A stretch of DNA of 64,000 nt, from contig BCIV01000007.1 in assembly GCA_001600055.1 (NCBI GenBank), positions 682,001-746,000 of the forward strand. Reading direction: 5' to 3'. A program made the translations under genes and the position numbers. The DNA is from Filobasidium wieringae (lineage: Eukaryota > Basidiomycota > Tremellomycetes > Filobasidiales > Filobasidiaceae). The notes below the pieces were generated by a model that saw only the letters and a program-made list of their open reading frames with translations, had not been told where the DNA came from and ran no database searches. Positions 60,869-64,000 of this stretch are shown in pieces; the stretch's first letter is position 1; each line of letters begins with the position of its first letter.

Positions 60869-61341
60869 GATGGGCGGTCGTGCTGGAGTATCCGAGGCGA
60901 ACAAGACGAGTCGTTCCGCAATTCGTCTTGACGAGGTCTTCCTTGACGTCCCCGTCGTCGTCCAAGCCCACCAGCAACGGGGAATCCCTCCAGAGACGTC
61001 GAGCGAGCGAGACGCCTGGGAGCTAGAAGCGCAACCCGCGCTCTTCCTCAGCGGGATGTGAGGAAAACATTGCGCTTGAGAAGATCGAAGAGGTTTTCAA
61101 GATTCGCGTCGCCTCGGACTTTACTCTGGAACGACCGGTAAGTCTGAGCTCAGCAGTTTGCAGCTCGTCCGCTCTCTCCTCTCTCGCTCTCGGTTGATCT
61201 GGTAGCACTTGGCGAGATTCAAGTCCACTCAGCAAGACATCTGGACCTTTCTTACCCGGCATACTCGACTAGACTTCGTCAAAAGACACCCCCCTTTCTC
61301 GACCACCAGCACCAACAAAAGGGTAGAAAGAACTTATCAAG
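60869..61341. promoter_or_regulatory. Shared bidirectional promoter region of RPS6 and RPS13
   Basis: 473 bp separate two ribosomal protein start codons facing away from each other, so co-regulation from one region is likely. Small frames inside (60870-61061 +, 61023-61262 -) overlap each other and have no ribosomal or other signature. No TATA box is obvious. Confidence 0.5.
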
Positions 61342-62435
61342 ATGGGTCGGTGGGTATCTGCTCTTTCCCCTCAGTTTCATCAAGAATCGTTTTAGAAGGC
61401 TGCAAATAAGGGTCGAAGGTTTGGGAACCGGAAACGAACATGGGGAGAAGGTGGAGAATATCGGACAGTCTGCAATACAGTGGATCCACCTGCACAGAAA
61501 AACCTACCTGGTCATGAGCCAATAGGCAATTGTGTTTATCCGACACTAGACACCGTCCGAAGTCTGCATCGATCACCTGTTCCTATCCGTTCCTATCCTT
61601 CGACCCTTTTGGCAAACCGGACAAACTCGATGATGGAAATTATTTGGTGGTGGACGAAGTGTACGGTCCTTTACTGACTGAAGGGCTGTCACTTGCGTTG
61701 TTATTTTTCTTTCCATGCTGCTACTACGATGATTGGATATATCTAGTATGCACGCTCCTGGAAAGGGTATCTGTAAGTGCTTCTTGCTACCACTGTGGAC
61801 ATGAGCAACACTTGGAAGCTCTCCTGAACTCGTAATGTTTTAACGGACAACTGACTTGAACTGTTTGTTTCTCTTCCTCGCTGCGTAGCCTCTTCGGCTC
61901 TCCCTTACCGAAGGTCCCAGCCATCCTGGTCCAAGGTCACCCCTGAGGAGGTTTCTGACCAGATCTTCAAGCTCGCTCGACGAGGTCTCGGTCCTTCCCA
62001 GATCGGAGTTATCCTCAGGGACTCCCACGGTGTTCCCCAGGTCAGGTTCATCACCGGAAACAAGATCTTGAGGATCTTGAAGTCTAACGGTTAGTGCCGC
62101 ATTGAACGAAGAGATCAGTTCATGTGATCTCATATCGGTCGGACTTGTTAGGTTTGGCTCCTACCATCCCCGAGGACCTCTACCACCTCATCAAGAAGGC
62201 TGTTTCCGTCAGGAAGCACTTGGAGAGGAACAGGACTGACAGGGACTCCAAGTTGTACGTATCTGGTAACGCGGGAATTTACCCGCGAGATGGAACGCTG
62301 ACAAAAATGTTCTACAGCCGTCTCATTTTGATCGAGTCCCGTATCCACCGTCTCGCCCGATACTACATCAAGAAGCAGCAGCTCCCTCCTACCTTCAAGT
62401 ACGAGGCTGCTACTGCCTCCACCTTGGTCGCCTAA
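61342..62435 (+). CDS. RPS13: 40S ribosomal protein S13 (uS15)
   Basis: Five exons (61342-61349, 61747-61772, 61889-62089, 62152-62254, 62318-62435) give 151 residues, the family length. The sequence starts [20 protein letters not shown], spread over an 8-nt exon, a 26-nt exon and the third exon. It continues [64 protein letters not shown], and [20 protein letters not shown], ending ATASTLVA. The first intron (397 nt) is by far the longest in this gene. It could hold a snoRNA, as RPS13 introns do in animals, but I found no secure box C/D pair. Confidence 0.97.
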
Positions 62436-62816
62436 GCGTGGTCTTGTTGTCTTATTCCTTTGTTGGATTGGGTCTGTCTCGTTGTCCGTTACGAGATGAG
62501 GAATTCCGTTATGTCCATCTAGTAATCGCTTGTACGAACGGTATCCAGATGCATGAAATGGGTTTCTGCAGTCATGATGTGTGGTGTATCGCTGCCGATT
62601 GTCGTATGCTCAGTTCATCGTCATCGGACGCCGTCGATCATCTGCTCGGTTGGGTTGAGCCGCGTTTCCAAGTCTGTTCCCGTCGGAAACGTTTGCTAAG
62701 CTAAACCTGGTCAAAGGTATTTTGAATTCAAGCCGGACCTCCTCGAATTTGCCTAACTGGTTACCTGCACTCATATCTGCTTTTCGGCCAGAGCGTTAGT
62801 GCTCTGGGTCGTCGAT
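62436..62816. other. Intergenic region after RPS13
   Basis: About 380 bp hold the RPS13 3' UTR and the leader of the next gene. An 88-codon frame (62438-62704) begins three bases after the RPS13 stop and is not convincing. Confidence 0.35.
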
Positions 62817-64000
62817 ATGAACCCTACTGCCAATGGTAATCCTTCTCAAGGTCATCACCGAAACGTTTCTATCGCTTCTTCTCGAGAACGCGCTGGATCG
62901 AATCCCCACCCACTGCAACTCGACCTGAAAGGCATAGCTACAAGGGGCAGAGCGAGGAATGGATCAAATGCTGTAGAAGGAGAAGAAAGGTCGACTGTTG
63001 CTGCCTCGGTGCGGTCCGCGTCTACCGTGAGGAGTAATACAGGTTCTAAGCGAGTTCGGACGATACCTCGTGAGCTGGTTCTGCCTCCAGACTCTCAATG
63101 CTTTGTCGGCTGATTTCAGTCTTGGTAGCTTTCGCCAGACATGATCCGCCTTCTCCCCCAACATCACCGCGAATAGCCCCTACATCTCCAACAACGGGTG
63201 CTTCCGGACATCAGGCTGGTCCATCTATCACCTCCTTAGATCCATCGTTCACAACAAGTACCGACCTTCTACGTTCTCAATCCCCCTACAACGGTTCGGG
63301 GGATATCGACGAAGACGATCCTAATCTACCGGCATCATGGTGGACGTTTGCTATTCCAGGGAAGTACCGAGCGTTTCAAGGGTTGCAAGCTGCTTGGCAA
63401 GATCATGTCCAAGCCAATGAGAAGTTAAGAGCCGAGTCGGAACATTATGGCAAAGATTACTTTACGGACAAACATAGGAAAGCATCAGATTCGAGTACAC
63501 CGGCCGTTTGGAATCCTCGTCGATTGAGTGCCATTCATGGAGAAGATGAAGAAAGTCCGGACGGACGAGAAGGGTCATCAACACCTTCAGCTCGTCCCGC
63601 AAAGAAGGCTAAATTCGCGTCCATGTCCCTTCCTGGTTCCAGACGACCTTCTTCAGAGAATGTCAGAAATTCCTACCTGTCAGCCGACAAACCCTTCGTT
63701 TTGGGCCCACCGATAAAGACGTCCAGGATGTCCCCAGCTAGGAAGTTCTCCTTCCTGCCCTCCGGATCTCTCGCCGCTTTTCCCAGGGCGCCCAGCAAGT
63801 CGAAATCGGTACCGCCTATGTCTTCCGAAATCGTCAGTCAGTCAGTACTAGAAGAGCATGAGATCCCAGGAGTGCGACCAGCATCGCCCGAACATGTTGC
63901 AGAGCCCAAAACTCCAGAACGACCTTATCTCAAACTCTCTATCCCTCCACCTCCCTTTGCTACTCAGCCTTCCACGTTCGCACCAAGACATCATTTTCAA
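62817..64000 (+). CDS. 5' part of an uncharacterised Ser/Pro-rich gene, cut by the window edge
   Basis: The start at 62817 gives MNPTANGNPSQGHHRNVSIA. Exon 1 ends at 63069 with a GTGAGC donor. A 50-nt intron ends TTTCAG, and exon 2 (63120 onward) stays open to the window end, over 870 bases without a stop, in the phase predicted by the splice. About 378 residues are visible. Most is disordered (Ser/Pro/Arg). A short more ordered block reads PNLPASWWTFAIPGKYRAFQ then GLQAAWQDHVQANEKL. Basic nuclear-type sequence (ARPAKKAKF) lies downstream. I recognise no family. The real function may depend on the part beyond the window. Confidence 0.75.

Noticed and set aside
61625..61680. Possible box C/D snoRNA in RPS13 intron 1 (GATGATG ... 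CTGA)
   Set aside because: Only about 45 nt between boxes, no terminal stem, and it does not match U14.

Overview
This window looks like a nuclear chromosome segment of a basidiomycete yeast, most likely a tremellomycete (Cryptococcus/Kwoniella-type). The evidence is short introns (mostly about 50-80 nt) with GTRNGT donors, many small exons, dense gene packing, and gene families typical of that group, such as a GPI-anchored chitin deacetylase and a CYP63/CYP52-type P450. The genus is an inference. I see no prophage, transposon, CRISPR array or secondary-metabolite cluster. Most genes are core eukaryotic housekeeping genes.

Layout from left to right. 1-9 kb: an uncharacterised acidic/His-rich protein (+), a secreted chitin deacetylase (-), a probable ORC6-like protein (-), and mitochondrial ribosomal protein uS12m (+). 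9-12.3 kb: a gene-poor stretch with degenerate repeats. 12.3-17 kb: casein kinase 1 (-) and the OLA1/YchF ATPase (+). 17.5-22.6 kb: a cytochrome P450 (-) and VMA21 carrying a very long disordered N-terminus (+). 23-30.4 kb: nucleoporin NUP155/NUP170 (-) and ribosome biogenesis factor MAK16 (+). 30.8-40.3 kb: Mus7/MMS22 (+), an intron-containing tRNA-His (+), and the NEM1 lipin phosphatase (+). 41-46.5 kb: RPC40 (-) and the aspartate/glutamate carrier AGC1 (+). 46.7-50.3 kb: a membrane-anchored protein of unknown function (-) and MYG1 (+). 51-54.4 kb: a large disordered protein (+). 54.7-58.9 kb: a HAM1-like protein (-) and an OGFr-domain protein (+). 59.8-62.4 kb: RPS6 (-) and RPS13 (+). 62.8 kb to the end: the 5' part of an uncharacterised gene (+).

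Functionally the genes span ribosome and RNA polymerase biology (uS12m, RPS6, RPS13, MAK16, RPC40, OLA1), genome maintenance (Mus7, ORC6-like, CK1), membranes and organelles (VMA21, NEM1, NUP155, AGC1, MYG1) and cell-wall or secondary oxidation chemistry (CDA, P450). Eight pairs are head-to-head across shared 5' regions.

The most notable observations are: four introns with a GC donor, each forced by reading frame and homology (two of them in one small gene); VMA21 as the C-terminal 85 residues of a 539-residue reading frame; in-frame upstream starts that would add mitochondrial-type presequences to MYG1 and OLA1; and a start codon split by an intron in RPS6. I did not find a clearly novel multi-gene system.
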